DNA from: Rallus limicola
Lineage: Eukaryota; Chordata; Aves; Gruiformes; Rallidae
DNA: 64,000 bases
Assembly: GCA_022605955.1 (NCBI GenBank)
Contig: JAKCOZ010000007.1
Location: forward strand, 10,483,501-10,547,500
Direction: 5' to 3'
Shown one piece after another: positions 10,114 through 22,661 of the stretch (position 1 is the stretch's first letter; the number at the start of each line of letters is the position of its first letter). Under the pieces are notes generated by a model. That model did no database searches, was not told the origin of the DNA, and saw only the letters and a program-made list of their open reading frames with translations. Made by a program: the position numbers and the translations under genes.

Positions 10114-11054
10114 GAGAATGCACATCCATTTTGCTGATGAAGCAGAGGAAACAGAATAAAGACATAGGCTAGGCCAAACCTGTTCATCAGACTCATGCTG
10201 GCTGGCCCAGTTCTTCACCTTGCTTTTTTCTATCCTTTTCATTTACATGTTCATGAAAGAGGAGATCCCTTAGCCCATCGCTTGCTAGAGGCGTGTAAGA
10301 ATGCATTACAATACATCTACATGTAGGCACAGTATCCCTAGAAAACAGACAAAAGGTTTGCAAACTCATTGCAGGGAATAGCCATGGTGTGTTGAAGGAA
10401 TGCCCTGTCATTCCTTTTCTGTTCTCAAAACCATCCCACAGTACAGATAAGACCACCAGAAGTTCCATTATCAGTCCATTTTAAAAAGCGAGCTTCAAAT
10501 ATATCCTAAAAGGTAACTAAAGGAAGAAGACTTCCAGAGATCACTCTGTAACTCTCTCTGGTATTGCTGGGTGTCTGGGCTATGGTGGATGCTATACCCA
10601 AACACAACAAGGGACCTATCTAAAGAGATGACCTGGGGTGATGTAGAAAAATACTGATATCTCAAACTCTGTCTGGAAAACCAAGGAACAGAGCACACAA
10701 GAAAAACAGTCTGTAAGGGGTTTGGTGCATTTTGTTCTCCATGTCTTTCTTTTGTTCTCCATGTCTGAAGCCCAGTTTAGTGTATCTAGAGAAATAACCC
10801 TTTGAAGAAATCCATTTCTCTGTGGCACACAACTCTTGCCAGATCACACTGAGCAAAAACAAAAACAAAAGTAGTGGTGAATAAGTTACTAAATGTAAAT
10901 TTTCAGTCCAGGGATGTGAGTCAAAGGGTTGGTGCCCTGTATCTGCTGCAGGATTTCCCAGAGTAAAACCATCCTTCTTTTCTGTACTGTGACTGAAGTT
11001 GCTCCTGGCTCCACCATGGGGGACTGAGGAACTGGTGGCCAACAGAGAGGTTCC
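10114..11054 (+). other. Unique sequence with a small direct repeat
   Basis: No gene is recognised. A 17-base unit (ttttgttctccatgtct) is repeated at about 10730-10746 and 10750-10766. A minus-strand open frame of 149 codons (10662-11111) has no domain and runs through the repeat. Confidence 0.4.
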
Positions 11055-11500
11055 AAGAAGGGCTACAGGAGGGAAAGGAGTGTCTTTCAATGAGAGGCTT
11101 AAGTAGATCAATCTATTTAGCTTAACAAAGACAAGGTTACAGGGAGAATTGGTTATAATTTATAAATTTCCCATCTCCCTGTAGAAATAGAATAGAAGAG
11201 TAGAAAATTGATAATATATGGCATTTCAGTCAAGTGGAAAAAAGTCTGACAAGAACCAGTGAAATTTGAAATTAGATACATTTTAACATGGAAGGTAATT
11301 AATTATTAGAACCATTTACCGAGGATTATAATGGATTCTCCATCACTAGACATTTTGAAGTTGAAAATGATTGATTTTCTCAGAGAAATGTTCTAGTTCC
11401 TAGAAGACTTAATTCAAGAAAGTCCTGTAACCTGCATAGTACAGGAAAGAAACAGATGATCAGAAATTGCCTTCCAAGCTTTATGATCTATAAACTTGCA
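11055..11500 (+). mobile_element. Ancient CR1 LINE remnant
   Basis: The sequence follows the 3' region of old amniote CR1 families, not the younger avian type. It shows 'aggcttaagtagatcaatctatttagctta', then 'ggattctccatcactagacatttt', then 'aattcaagaaagtcctgtaacct' and 'agatgatcagaaattgccttccaagctttatgatctat'. It is heavily mutated and has no terminal avian octamers. The call is by pattern and would need a repeat-library alignment. Confidence 0.65.
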
Positions 11501-12089
11501 CCCAGTAGCTAATACATAGCTGCCTCTTGTCTTATACTCTCCTACTGAACTAGTAAATTAGAGGACTCAAATGATTAAAACATTTTTGCCTTTAATAACA
11601 GTTTTTTTGGGAAATGTGCAGTAAAGGACTTTAATATAAACTACACACTTGCTGTTCATGGGGGGCAATGTCTGAAACAGGGATTCAAAGATTTTTAAGG
11701 CTGGGAAGCTCCTAATTGTCATCTAACCTGAGTACTGCCAGCACAGAGCATCACGTTTCACCCCACCATTCCTCCACTACTCAAGAAGCTGACATCTAAC
11801 TGACAGCAGTCGTTTTCAAAAGGTATGTGGTTTATATTTTGCTCCATGCTCCTCGTCCATCTCAGAGGAATGTAGGCTCCTAATTTTTCCAGGACCTTTT
11901 GTAAAATTACAGCCCCAACCCAATTTAAAGAATGAGGTCCTGCAGCTGCTGCAGTCAGTGGACCCCTTGACGTGCATTTCAGTGAATTCCACTGGATGAG
12001 ACAAAATGATGCTGCATTTGCCAAAATATCAATTAAACGTTCTCCATGGATTTTTTTTATGTGGAACTAAACATAAAAACATAGAATAA
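11501..12089 (+). other. Unique sequence, no gene seen
   Basis: No recognisable repeat or coding segment. The minus-strand open frame at 11758-12024 has no domain. Confidence 0.5.
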
Positions 12090-12613
12090 ATCATAGAATG
12101 GTCTGGTTTGGAAGGAACCCCAAGGATCATACAGTTCTAACCCCCCTGTCACAGGCAGGGACACCAACCTCCAGGTCTGGATCTACACAAGGTTGCCCAG
12201 GGCCCCATCCAACCTGGCCTTGAACACTTCCAGGGATGGGACATCCACCACCTCTCTGGGCAGCCAATTTCAACACCTCACCACTCTCTCTGTAAAGAAC
12301 TTCCCCCTAATATCTAATCTAAACCCTCCCTCCTTTTAGCTTCAATCCATTCCCCCTTGTCCTGCCATTATCTACCCTTTAAAAAAGTTTATTTCCTCTC
12401 CTGTTTGTATGCTCCCTTCAGGTACTGGGAGGCTGCAATGAGGTCCCCCTGAAGCCTTCTCTTCTCCAGGCTCAACAAGCCCAGATCCCTCAGTCTCTCT
12501 TCATATGGGAGGTGCTCCAGCCCTCTGATCATCTTCATGGCCTCCTCTGAACCCTCTCCAAGAGTTCTACATCTTTCTTGTATTGGAGGCTGCAGGTTTG
12601 GACACAGTTGGAC
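12090..12613 (-). mobile_element. CR1 LINE, 3' end, minus strand
   Basis: The reverse complement of a CR1 3' end begins at ATCATAGAATGGTCTGG and continues through 'aggaaccccaaggatcatacag', 'ccatccaacctggccttgaacac', 'gcccagatccctcagtctctct' and 'ctgaaccctctccaag'. It keeps about 520 bases. The open frame at 12389-12754 is a translation of this repeat plus flank. Confidence 0.92.
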
Positions 12614-13569
12614 TTCTCTGACTAGAACATCTCTATTCCTGACCACCTTTGACTGAGGTCTATGAAATAAGAAGGAAAAATCTACTTTCAAATAGGCAGG
12701 AAAAAAAAATGGTTTTGCCTCAATACTTGTCCAAAGATTTCCCAGCTGCAGCATGGAACCGTACTGTCTAAACCCAGCAGTGTCTGTCTCTGAGCAGTGC
12801 TCAATGCAAATGTTACTTGACCTAGAAAATTACTGCTCACAAGGAAAAGGAGAACCCTTCCGATATTTTGATGGTAAGTCATGGAGACCAACTGTACAGG
12901 GAACTGTAAATAAACATTACTTCAAAGCATAGCTCTGGGCAGCTCTGCATAGCTCATCCGAAGCCATTACAACACGCATGGCTATAGAAAAGCGTCGGGG
13001 TAGGGGAGGGAGTGTCTTTTATTGAGCCTGGAGAAACGAATGTAACAGTTGTTGTCAAAGAGGTGAGTTACTTTTTGCTGCGGTCTCTGTGGGGTGACCA
13101 ACAGCGCTGCCACTCTCTGCCTAAACCTGGGTGTTAAATAGAACCCATTTTACATACAGCAGAGTGCTTGAGAGAGAAAGCAAAGGCAGTGGTCATACAC
13201 AGGAAAACAAGCGCTGTAAAGCAAAGGTGAGAAAAACCAACTAGCTCTGAGGTTTTCTCATTGTTTCTTTGCTTGTTTGGGGTTTTTTAACAAAACGAGA
13301 TAACAAATTTGTTTGTAAGAACAATTCCCTCTCCCTGCACGTTTGGTCTGGAAGTTCAGATGGGTAGAAATCTATTTGCTATAATCCTGCACCATCTCTT
13401 CCTGAAGAAGGATCAAGTCATAGTCATTTTTCTTAACTGTGTTAAGAAAACTTTATTTAATATAATGAAGTTAACTTAAAAAGAAGAAAAGTTAAAAAAA
13501 ATAAAATCAAACAATAATAATAAAACCAAATAAAGCCCCAGCCAAAGCCCACTTTAATTCTAACCTAAC
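12614..13569 (+). other. Unique, AT-rich toward the right
   Basis: No gene or repeat family is recognised. An A-rich tract lies at about 13470-13535. Confidence 0.45.
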
Positions 13570-13908
13570 AAAAAGGGCAACCAGGAAAGGCAATGAGGCT
13601 GGTGAAGGGGCTGGAGGGCAAATCTTATGAGGAGTGGCTGAGGGAGCTGGGGATGTTTAGCCTGGAGAGGAGGAGGCTGAGGGGAGACCTACCAGGGCAG
13701 GGTCAGATTAGATGTTTAGAAAAAATTCTTCACTGAAAGAGTTGTCGGGATGTGGAGCAGGCTGCCCAGGGAGGTGGGTGAGTGACCATGCCTGGATGTG
13801 TTTAAAAAAGGGTAGATGAGGTACTTAGGGATATGGTTTAGCATAGGACAGGAACGGTTGGACTTGATGATCCTAAAGGTCTTTTACAACCTTATGATTC
13901 TGTGATAA
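13570..13908 (+). mobile_element. CR1 LINE, 5'-truncated 3' end
   Basis: It starts at about 'accaggaaaggcaatgaggctggtgaagggg', passes 'gtttagcctggagaggaggaggctgagggg' and ends 'cttatgattctgtgata'. The middle is shortened compared with the copy at 31 kb. It belongs to a different CR1 subfamily from the copies at 12.1 and 20.9 kb, judging by the core. Confidence 0.9.
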
Positions 13909-14378
13909 GTAAGGGAAGAAAACAGACACTGGGTATCATTTACTCTTCTGTTCAAGTTCAGTGGCAGCAGCACTGTAACAGAGAACAAACACACTCCCCT
14001 CTCCTACCTTCCTTTCTGAAGACCAAAACAATCGCTCATTTACTAAATGACTGTAACCTAGAGCTACACTTGGACTCGCATACTAAACACCTGAATGAGG
14101 CTCTGCTCACACAGGGCAGGAATGATTCAGGTGTATGAGCGATCTGAGTACTGCTGATGTGCATTAACAGCAGGGATTAGTCAGTCAGCTGTGTGCCAGC
14201 GTTGGGGTGGCGGGATGAGCAGTAAGTGGCGATGCATTGTAAAGCATCAGAGACTTTTGGAGGATGAGGGAGAAGGAGGGAAAATTGCTGCTATCTGCAG
14301 TGCAATTTAACAGGTAACAGCAACTAAGGAAGAATAAAAATAAAAATAAAAAAAAAAAGCAAGCACTCAGAACCTCAC

Positions 14379-14567
14379 CTATGTGCAATATTGTGTCGAT
14401 TAGATGATGAGAGAGCAAGACCAGATCAGGGTGCTGTTTGGCAGTTCCTGCTTGTGACATGAGATCCTGTGTAATTTTGCTCTGGACATCTGCAATGACC
14501 TGATTTTTATATTTCTCCAGACAAATGTTTTCGATAGGGATCACTAAATATTTGGTCAGAAATTTTG
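14379..14567 (-). CDS. Exon-like coding segment, unknown gene
   Basis: On the minus strand, 189 bases (63 codons) are open between an acceptor-like CTATTAG (14568-14574) and a consensus donor (ATAG then GTGAGG, 14378 downward). The segment is phase 1 at both ends, so it is a symmetric internal exon. The encoded peptide is non-repetitive and helix-like (for example KFLTKYLVIPIENICLEKYK, then HPDLVLLSHHLIDTILHI). No domain or family is recognised. The pyrimidine tract before the acceptor is only moderate. It overlaps no repeat. It could be a true exon of a long minus-strand gene whose other exons are mostly elsewhere, a relic, or chance. Confidence 0.4.
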
Positions 14568-17329
14568 CTAATAGCGAGAAACAGCCATTCCCTTGGGAAG
14601 GGTGCTCCGTGCGGTGACTGCAGTACGGATGTTCTAGATAGAGTCACTCATAGCCCTTCGGTTCATGGAAAAGAGCCATCAACACAGGGCAGTGCTCACA
14701 GATCCCTACTAGGATGCACTCTGGCACTGCTGCCACTGAACCGCTTCACATTTAATTTTCAAAACAACTTCTTTTTTTTTTTTTTTTAAATGAGAATTTT
14801 GCAGTCAACTCCCCCCAGCCCTAGAGCTTCCTCCAGGTTCTACTGTGAATCACTGTTGCTAGACGAACCTACACTTTAGGTTTATCGATACCGTGAGAGA
14901 GGTGTACTGGGAATGAGAGATTTGCCTGTTCTGAGACCTCCACCCCCTCTATCGTACCTGCTTTGGGAACTGGATTGCTGCTAGCAAATATGGGTAAAAA
15001 TCATTTACTGTACAGCGAAATTTCCCAGGGGAATGCTATGCCTGGCTGCTTTACACAGGCTCTGAAAAAGCAGTTTGAAATTACACAGTGGTAAAATGTA
15101 AAAATCACCACCACATTTAGCTTGCACCTTGAGTCTACACACAGGGCCAAATCTTAGGGCACGTCTACCACTACCTGAAGCATCAAGATGGGCAAAGCCA
15201 CCTACTCTTAGCAGCAGCTTCTAGTCATGGCAGAGCCCACCGTGGGCTAATTGACTCTCTTTCTTCATTGTAGGATTTTTGACACGGGATCCGTGATGGA
15301 ATAATATGATTTCTCAGTCAATGACATATTGCCAAAAATACTGGCATGCGCTCTTCAAAGATCTTGCTGTAAAAGAGGGAGGTTTTAATGAGCGGGCAGT
15401 GGAAAGTCAGGCTGCTTTCTTCTGGGGTTTTGTATATTCACTGCCAGCCTCAGCCAGAGATGGGTGTAAGAAGCCTGGCGTGGGAGAACCGCATGGCATG
15501 TTCCTTCCCCGCAGCTTCCCAGCTGGATGAGGCAGAGAGGCATGGACAGGGAGGCAGGTCGCACACCACCACCCACAACCTGCTGGAAAACCCACTGCAG
15601 AGCAAGCAGGCGCCAGCCGCTCCCTCTCCCGAGGCTGGTGACACTGCCATTCCCCATCTCAAGGCCAGTGAAGTGTTAACACTGCATTTTCCAACACAGA
15701 AATCTGGCCTTCTGGAGACCAGGCAAATCTATAAAGATCCACAATAGTGGAGCAGAAGTGCAAAGGGTCAAGAAGAATGCTCCCCTGTTGTTCCCCGCTT
15801 TGCAGAGTCAGAGGTGGGGCTGGAGGCGAAGTGGCAGGTGGGGGTGGTGGTGTGCAGCCATTGCATGCTTACCGTCCCTTACCATCCCCTTGCCCCATGC
15901 TCCGGCTCTTTCCTACTTTTCAGCATGCTTCCAAGTATTTATCTTGTGAATAACAACAGACATGCATCTGTATTTATCTGCAGAAGTGATTACTTCAGAA
16001 GCCCCAAACAGAGAATTGAAAACTTCAAAAGCTTTAATTTGTCTGTTTCTAAAGATAACCATTTTCAAATAAATTAATTCCTTTAAAGAGACAGTTTCTT
16101 TGTGACAGTAATGCTCTCATGTAGTAGGGCGTGTAGTTTTACAACTCAGGCACAAGTTGGAGCACTTCTTGTACTGCTCAAATCAAAATACATTTTCAAG
16201 GAGGAAGAAGCCGTTGTCTCATGGACACGGGGCATGTAATTTCACCTTTAATTCTTGATGGATACTCTTAAGAAGATGATTATTTTCCACGTGCTTAAAA
16301 AAGACCCAAACAACTCATCAGGTTGCGTGTGAGATGGGGCTTTCAGATGACCGGTTTAGCCTCTACCTGTAACTAATCATGTGCCTTCCAGCTGATGAGA
16401 TAAAGCTAACAAGCAGCTTACTTAAGGGAGGGAGCCTGCTACAGCTAAAGAGGCTGGGTCATGTTAAGGATGAGGTTCTGTTATGCAGATCTGGGAGAGC
16501 TGCCTGTTATCCAGGTGATGGTAGAGAACCGGAAGGAGTCAGGTGGTAAGATTTGGTTTACCTATTTTACCTGATGCTTTGCTTGTGATTGATTTAGTCC
16601 CCTCAGGAGGAGTTTCAGAAAGCATTGCCTGTGTTCAGTTCAGCTAGCTAGTCTGCCAGCCTGCTCAAGGGAAATGGGGCTGAGGGAAATCTTTCAGAGT
16701 GGAAAATGTTCAGCTGATGCAAAAGTTGTTTTACTATGGTAGTTCTTCATGGCCTGTGTGAGGTATTCCATTGTGGTGCGTGTCCAGTGTCTCTTAACAG
16801 CTGTGGATGCAACTTCATGGAGTTTTTCTGTCCCTGGACTATGTTGTGACTGTGAACTCTAATAGGAATGCAGAGGCTCTGCTGGCATGCAATGTATGGC
16901 CCTGCATAGGATGGGCAGTGCCTAGAACTAAGGAGTGCATTAACCTCTCTTGCAGGAGTTCTTCTCATTCACTAGTGAGAGCATCTGTCCCATGGGGGGG
17001 CTGAAAATCTCGCTGGAGCTTCCCTTAAAGCCTGGTGGTGCCAGGTGCTCTACACAAATTGGTTTGGTAGCTCCCTCCAACCAAGTTCCTGCCATCTGTC
17101 ATTGCAGCACTCAAATGGGTCTCTTAATCTGGCAGTATGAATGCTCAGATCTACAGAGGGGCTTACACAGGCACACTCCCCTCTTTGTAGTTCAGGCAGA
17201 GATCCAAAATTAAAGGGGGGAGGGGGGGGAAATCTCTAAAAATCTGGGTACCGGGGTGTAAATCAGGCAGAACTGAAAAGGCACAAAAGCTCTTTGGCAT
17301 CTGTTCCTTTTATTTGCCATCAAAGGCCT
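14568..17329 (+). other. Unique sequence, no gene seen
   Basis: Several overlapping open frames around 15306-15953 lie in a slightly GC-richer patch on both strands, with no recognisable domain. A T-run lies at 14770-14787. No repeat family was recognised. Confidence 0.4.
17213..17230 (+). repeat. G-rich run
   Basis: Short interrupted poly-G tract (ggggggagggggggga) just upstream of the CpG island. Confidence 0.8.
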
Positions 17330-17600
17330 TCTGTGGCGCGCGCGGGCCGGGCCTAGCTGCGCGGCTCCTTCCCGCGTAGCGCAGGGCTGAGCCGCGGCGG
17401 GAGGCCGGCTCCCCGCGCGGGAGCCGGGGCCAGCACTGCGCTAGGTGGCGCTGCTCAATGCCGGCGTCTTGCTCCCGGCTCCGCTCCCTCCGGTCCTTGG
17501 GTCCGGCCCTGAAGCAACCTCTGCGGGTGCGACTCCATCGGGTTTCAGCTTGCTCCGAGCCACCTCACGGAGCGGTGGTGATGGCCGCCGTGGGCTAAGC
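17330..17600. promoter_or_regulatory. CpG island
   Basis: By eye there are about 20 CpGs in the 120 bases from 17335, in a window that is otherwise CpG-poor. It includes GCGCGCGCG, CCGCGGCGGG and a perfect 9-base inverted repeat (CCGGCTCCC at 17405-17413, GGGAGCCGG at 17419-17427, 5-base loop). There is no TATA box. Such islands usually mark promoters or insulators that stay unmethylated in the germline. No clear first exon was found, although a donor-like CCAAAG/GTGAGA lies on the minus strand near 17688. Confidence 0.65.
17436..17454 (+). promoter_or_regulatory. CTCF-like motif
   Basis: CTGCGCTAGGTGGCGCTGC resembles the central part of the CTCF binding motif (AGGTGGCGCT core). It lies inside the CpG island, where CTCF sites are common. 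Judged by eye only, with no score computed. Confidence 0.35.
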
Positions 17601-18639
17601 TCATCTCTTTGCCGGAACGGATGGGTGAAGCAGAGCTGGCCAGAGACTGCACGCTTACGTTGAGGCTGGGTTTGGATCTCACCTTTGGCTCTTGCTAAGC
17701 ATCCCCCGTCTTCTTTCATGGCTGGAAATACAATTTTAAATAAATAAATAAATAGCACTGATAGAATTGCTGCAGACATCGGTCATTTCACAAAGCAAGA
17801 AATCTGAGTGATAATACAGCTGTTAGGTAATATGTTAGCTGGTCGATAAATACGGGGGCGAGGGGGGGACAAGCTGCCGAGTAACAAATCTCTCTGCTCT
17901 CATCGATAGCCTATAGATTTTGCAGTAAACAACTGGCTCTCTGCTCTCAGTATTCAGCTAATTCTGAAGCCCAGTCCTTGCGAGGAAGGCAAATGCTGGT
18001 GAAGAGTCCTGTGTTGTGCCCTTCCCTCACCCATACATAAATAGCTGGATATATCTAAACCGTGAAAGCGTAGGGTCCCTCCAGTATTTTATGTACTTCT
18101 GGAAATACTGTGTATGCTTACAAAAGTCAAACATTGGATTTCATGACTGCTGTGTGTACCTTTTGTGTAGCTTCAAAGCATATTGTAAAAGCAGTTACTA
18201 GTTGAAGTACTGATCTCCTCCAAGAGTAAGGAGGATACTTTGAAAACAGCTGGGTCTAGAATACTTCAAAACTGACTGAAGTTTGTGTTGGAACACAATG
18301 AAAGTGGGTAAAGTTCTAGAAAAGGGAAAATGGGATAGCGCCCTCAAGAAAAAAAATAAAATGGGAAAGGCTGAAGATTGTGGTAGCTGTAGATTTCCCA
18401 GCCTGATGCCAGTTCCTACAAAGAACACATACATAAAAAGACTGGTAAGTAATGGGCAGGTAGGGAATCACAAAGAAATAGTTGCCTATGCTGGTTCCTC
18501 ATGGAAGTGTCAGGCCACCTTGTTTCCTCCAACGTTGAAATGGGCCTTTTAGCTGGGGTGAAGCATCAAAGATATCTTGGCTGTTTTAATGCTGATCTGT
18601 TTGGTCTCTGACTTGGGCAAGAGAAGGGGGAAGTTAAAT
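17601..18639 (+). other. Unique sequence flanking the CpG island
   Basis: No gene is recognised. A (taaa)n-like stretch lies at 17735-17753. On the minus strand a T-rich acceptor-like TATTTCCAG near 17722 precedes a 39-base stretch ending at the donor-like site near 17688, a possible microexon. Confidence 0.3.
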
Positions 18640-19325
18640 TAGAAGATGACTTGAGGTGGGATGGACTGCAAGTGCACACCAGGGTTATTTAGAATTCAAA
18701 AGATCTGGAAAAATCTATTAAAAATATTGGGTGAGATTCAATAAAGATAAATAAGATGCAATACATTTGCTAGTTGATTATTCCTCCTCAACAGAAGATG
18801 AAAAATAAGTGGGTTTGGAGCATATTTTTTTTTCCCAAAAAGGCTCTTGGGAGTACACTAAACATAAATCGTAACTGTGCTGTTGCAAACACTCCCCCTA
18901 AATCTTGTAAGAGTGGGAGATGCAGACAGAAATATAGATTGTGAGACACATGGAAAGATCCTTTTCCCACCCATCATTGATCAAGCCTCAGCTGGAGCAC
19001 TGTGGCTGGTTTTGGATATACTTCAAGAGCAATGTGGCACACTTGGAGAGCATCCAGAGGATAATAACATGTTCTTTAACATAATCTACAAATAAAGGAT
19101 TCTATATTTTTTAATATGCTAACTAGATTAAGAATGAAAAACTTGGGAGTGGGAGAAGAGGAACAATTACCATTTCCAAGTACATACAGAGGTTTTCAGA
19201 GAGGAAGAGGCTATCGCCTGAAATATGGTGGGTAAGAGCAGTGAATATAAATTGTGAGGAAGATTGAGGGCTGACATGAGGAAAAATCTCACAGGTATAG
19301 TTAATCCTTCCCTGAACCACTCAGA
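18640..19325 (+). mobile_element. Ancient CR1 LINE remnant
   Basis: The blocks follow the order of an old CR1 3' region: 'gtgagattcaataaagataaat' (about 18730), 'caagcctcagctggagcactgtggctggttttgga' (18982-19016), 'gcacacttggagagcatccagagga' (about 19036), 'acatgaggaaaaatctcacag' (about 19275). Divergence is high and there is no clear 3' end. Confidence 0.55.
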
Positions 19326-20888
19326 GGGAGTCCCTTTCTGCCCTATTTTTCTGTTATGACATTTAATAGTAATTAATACTGACAGTTTAATTTAAAAGAT
19401 ACATCTGTGCAACTCCAGATCTTGGGTTTGGTAAGATGACACGTCTGATGATATATTTTGAAGACCCCAACCTTGAATTTTATTGGTGTCCAAACAGTGT
19501 TCTCTTTTGTTTTCTCCCTGAAACCATGTCAAATTGCCCATCTGAAATAAAATTCATGGATATGGCTATGCTTTCAAGGCTTCCCCACCAAAATGTTATG
19601 CTGGGGTTTTTTTTACAGTCATAACACAGATTATGAAATAAGATGAAGGAAGAAAACTTCAGGAAACATTTAAAAAGTTCATAATAATACTTGAAATACA
19701 ATTAGTTACATGTTGTGGATTGTTTGTGGGTTGGTTTGGTTTTTTTCTGGTGGCTCAGTAAGCAGTAGGTGTAGACTAAACCTTTCAGCATGGCTACAGA
19801 GCAGATCCCACACCAGGCTTATAAGCAAAAGTGTAAATTAAGCTTTCTGGAATTCTCCATCCCAGCTTGAGCCTAAACTTGAGAATTGGAGCTTCCCCTC
19901 AGGGAAGAAACACACTGAATAAGGGAGAAATTGCTCTGTGCAGCTGAGAGAAGGCTGTCAAAGGAAAGTTAGGAACCACAAGGTTAACGTCAAGAAGAAC
20001 AAAAAACATATTCTTTGTGAATCCAGAACAACTTGGCTGTCCCAAAAAACATCAATGAGGAAAGCAAGTATTATCATTATGTCTACTGTACTGCATATTC
20101 TTGTATTGGTGCTTCTTTCTCCAGTGAAGATATTTAGGGAACTACAAGTATTTGGTTGGAGAATCCTGATGTGGGACTGTTCATCATGCTACAAACAACC
20201 ATAGAGAGGAGTCATTCGATCTAGAAAGGTGTGTGCCAAATTTTTTATTTGCCTAAAGAGCATCAGATTTCCATGAGTTACTTCATTTTGCTGCCATTAA
20301 AATGCAACAAAAACCTTCATATTCCTCAATCATAACATGGCAAAGGAGGCAAAACAGGGAAATATCTCATTTAAAGTCTGGAAGAGTTTTCATCCTTTTG
20401 TTTTCAGCAAACAAAAAGATGCTCTTGCAATGCAGTCTTTTTCTCTGAATAAAATGTTGACTTTTGAAATATTAAATCTCATTGGTGCAATTAAACTGAA
20501 GAAAAGTTTAATATTAATATATTCGTATGTTTGAGGGTTTTACAGGCTAGAGATTTAGCAAGAGATGGGTACTTGTGTGAGGAAAGGGACTTAGATTTTG
20601 GTTTCAAATCTTAGTTCTGGCACCTTTTAAAGCATTGTAGAATTCATGGCCAGCCTCAAACACAGCATTGTAAAGAGAAGTTTTCTTCTATAAACTTTGT
20701 TAGGTAGATGACAGAAGCCTGCTAAACCTTAATTTACAGCAATACAAATAAATTTTAACTCTAGATACAGTAAGTTTTATTGGTGAGTTTAATATGTTTC
20801 ACCTGGATCCAGTTTGTTGTGTAAAATGGTATATGTTTGATGACTGTAGGAATGTACTTGAAAGAAAAATATTCTAAGGAAATAATTG
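19326..20888 (+). other. Unique AT-rich sequence
   Basis: Only short frames are present. There is no recognisable repeat or exon. Confidence 0.5.
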
Positions 20889-21565
20889 TAGAATCTTAGA
20901 ATGGTCTGGGTTGGAAGGTACCCCAAGGATCATACAGTTCAAACCTCCTTGCCACAGGCAGGAACACCAACCTCCAGGCCTGGATCTACACAAGGTTGCC
21001 CAGGGCCCCATCCAACCTGGCCTTGAACACCTCCAGGGATGGGACATCCACCACCTCTCTGGGCAGCCAATTTCAACACCTCACCACTCTCTCTGTAAAG
21101 AACTTCCCCCCAATATCTAATCTAAAGCTTCCCTCCTTTAGGTTTAATCCATTCCCCCTTATCCGGCCATTGTCTACCCTTTTAAAAAGTTGATTCCCCT
21201 CCTGTTTCTATGCTCTTTTCAGGTACTGGGAGGCTGCAATGAGATCTCCCCACAGCCTTCTCTTCTCCAGGCTGAACAAGCCCAGCTCCCTCAGCCTCTC
21301 CTCATAGGGGAGGTGCTCCAGCCCTCTGATCATCTTTCTGTCCCTCCTCTGAACCCTCTCCAGCAGTTCCACATCTTTCTTGTATTGGGAGCCCCAGATC
21401 TGGACACAGTACTCCAGATGGGGCCTCACAGGGCAGAGTAGAGAGGGACAATCACCTCCCTGTCCCTGCTGGACACCCCTCTTCTGATGGAGCCCAGGAT
21501 ACCATTGGCCTTCTGAGCTGCAAGAGCACACTGCTGGCTCATGTTAAGTTTTGCATCCACCATGT
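20889..21565 (-). mobile_element. CR1 LINE, minus strand
   Basis: A longer copy of the same CR1 subfamily as at 12.1 kb. From left to right it reads 'agaatcttagaatggtctgg', 'acctggccttgaacacctccaggg', 'ggctgaacaagcccagctccctcagcctctc', 'cacagtactccagatgggg', and ends near 'gctggctcatgttaagttttgcatccaccatg'. Part of the CR1 ORF2 end is retained on the minus strand (21208-21531). Confidence 0.93.
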
Positions 21566-22661
21566 TTCCCTAAAAAAAAAAGTAATTTTAAAAAGAGAAT
21601 GTTTTGCTTTTCATGCTGTTGTCCTCAATTTCTATACAAAAATAATATAGTCACAGTATGGATAACAGGGAGGATGAAGTGGGCACTTGATGAGTGTTTC
21701 AGAAGGTGATTCCTTTCCTTGGCTTACCTTACCCCTTGTTCTTCAGTCCCTTGTGCTCGAGTGCCTCAACTTGCTGTCGGTCATATTGGGGTAGTCCTGG
21801 GCCTGGTCTGGGGTTGGACTAAATAACAGAGCAGCTAGATACCGGCCACTGCAAATACTCAAGAACCCTTGAGAATATAACCTCTTGATTTCCCTTAATC
21901 CGGTTAGATATTTACCTACTTAAATACATCTTGAAAAATCTCTTTCTAAATGACCTACAGGTGTAAATACCATCAGAAATCAATAACTTTTTTTTTTTTG
22001 GTAGCCTAAGTGATCAACATTTAAAAATCCTCCCCACAGGTTTAAGCGCACGTTCAGAAAGATAACGCTCTCTCAAGCGAGTCTCTCAGGGCCTGTATTA
22101 GCTAGGTAGCTGTGCTGAATTAAAAATGCTGTTTTGATGGAAACTCAGGAGATACAAACATAGAGATTTTGCTTTGGTTTTTGGTTTTTGTTTTTTTTTT
22201 TCATATTATTGAGCTCTGGAAAAGTGGCTAGTTAAAGGACCAGCCCCTTCTTATCCAGCAAAACTCTCATTCCTGGGTGCATGGAGTCTGCTCAGCAGCA
22301 GCAAAGCACCGTCAGAGGGAACATGTTAAACACTGAGGTGCAGCAAATAGGCAATGCTTATTTTTCCCGGCACCTCGAACTGGCTTTGTCATATACAATT
22401 GTAACCCAAGCTGGATATTGAGGATTTGTGACTGAGTGCTTTAAGCTCTTCCCTGGTTTGGCACAAATAATTCAAAGCACTTTTCCTGAAATCTGCTTTT
22501 ATTATGAAAATATTTCTAATTGTCAGTGCAAAGGTACACCTGTGTTATTTATAACAATGCCCAAAGTTGACTTTAATTATTTTACTTTGCAACTAAGAAA
22601 CTACCCTGGCTCACTAATGAGGTCTTACCCCTGCCCATTTCATATAAGGAGCAAGGCCCAT
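21566..22661 (+). other. Unique sequence
   Basis: No gene or known repeat. Short A- and T-runs occur at about 21572, 21990 and 22190. Confidence 0.5.

Noticed and set aside
15306..15953. Cluster of six overlapping open frames on both strands
   Set aside because: Overlapping in most frames, no splice context and no domain. Consistent with a stop-poor, slightly GC-rich patch.
21208..21531. 107-codon minus-strand frame
   Set aside because: Clear CR1 ORF2 C-terminal remnant.
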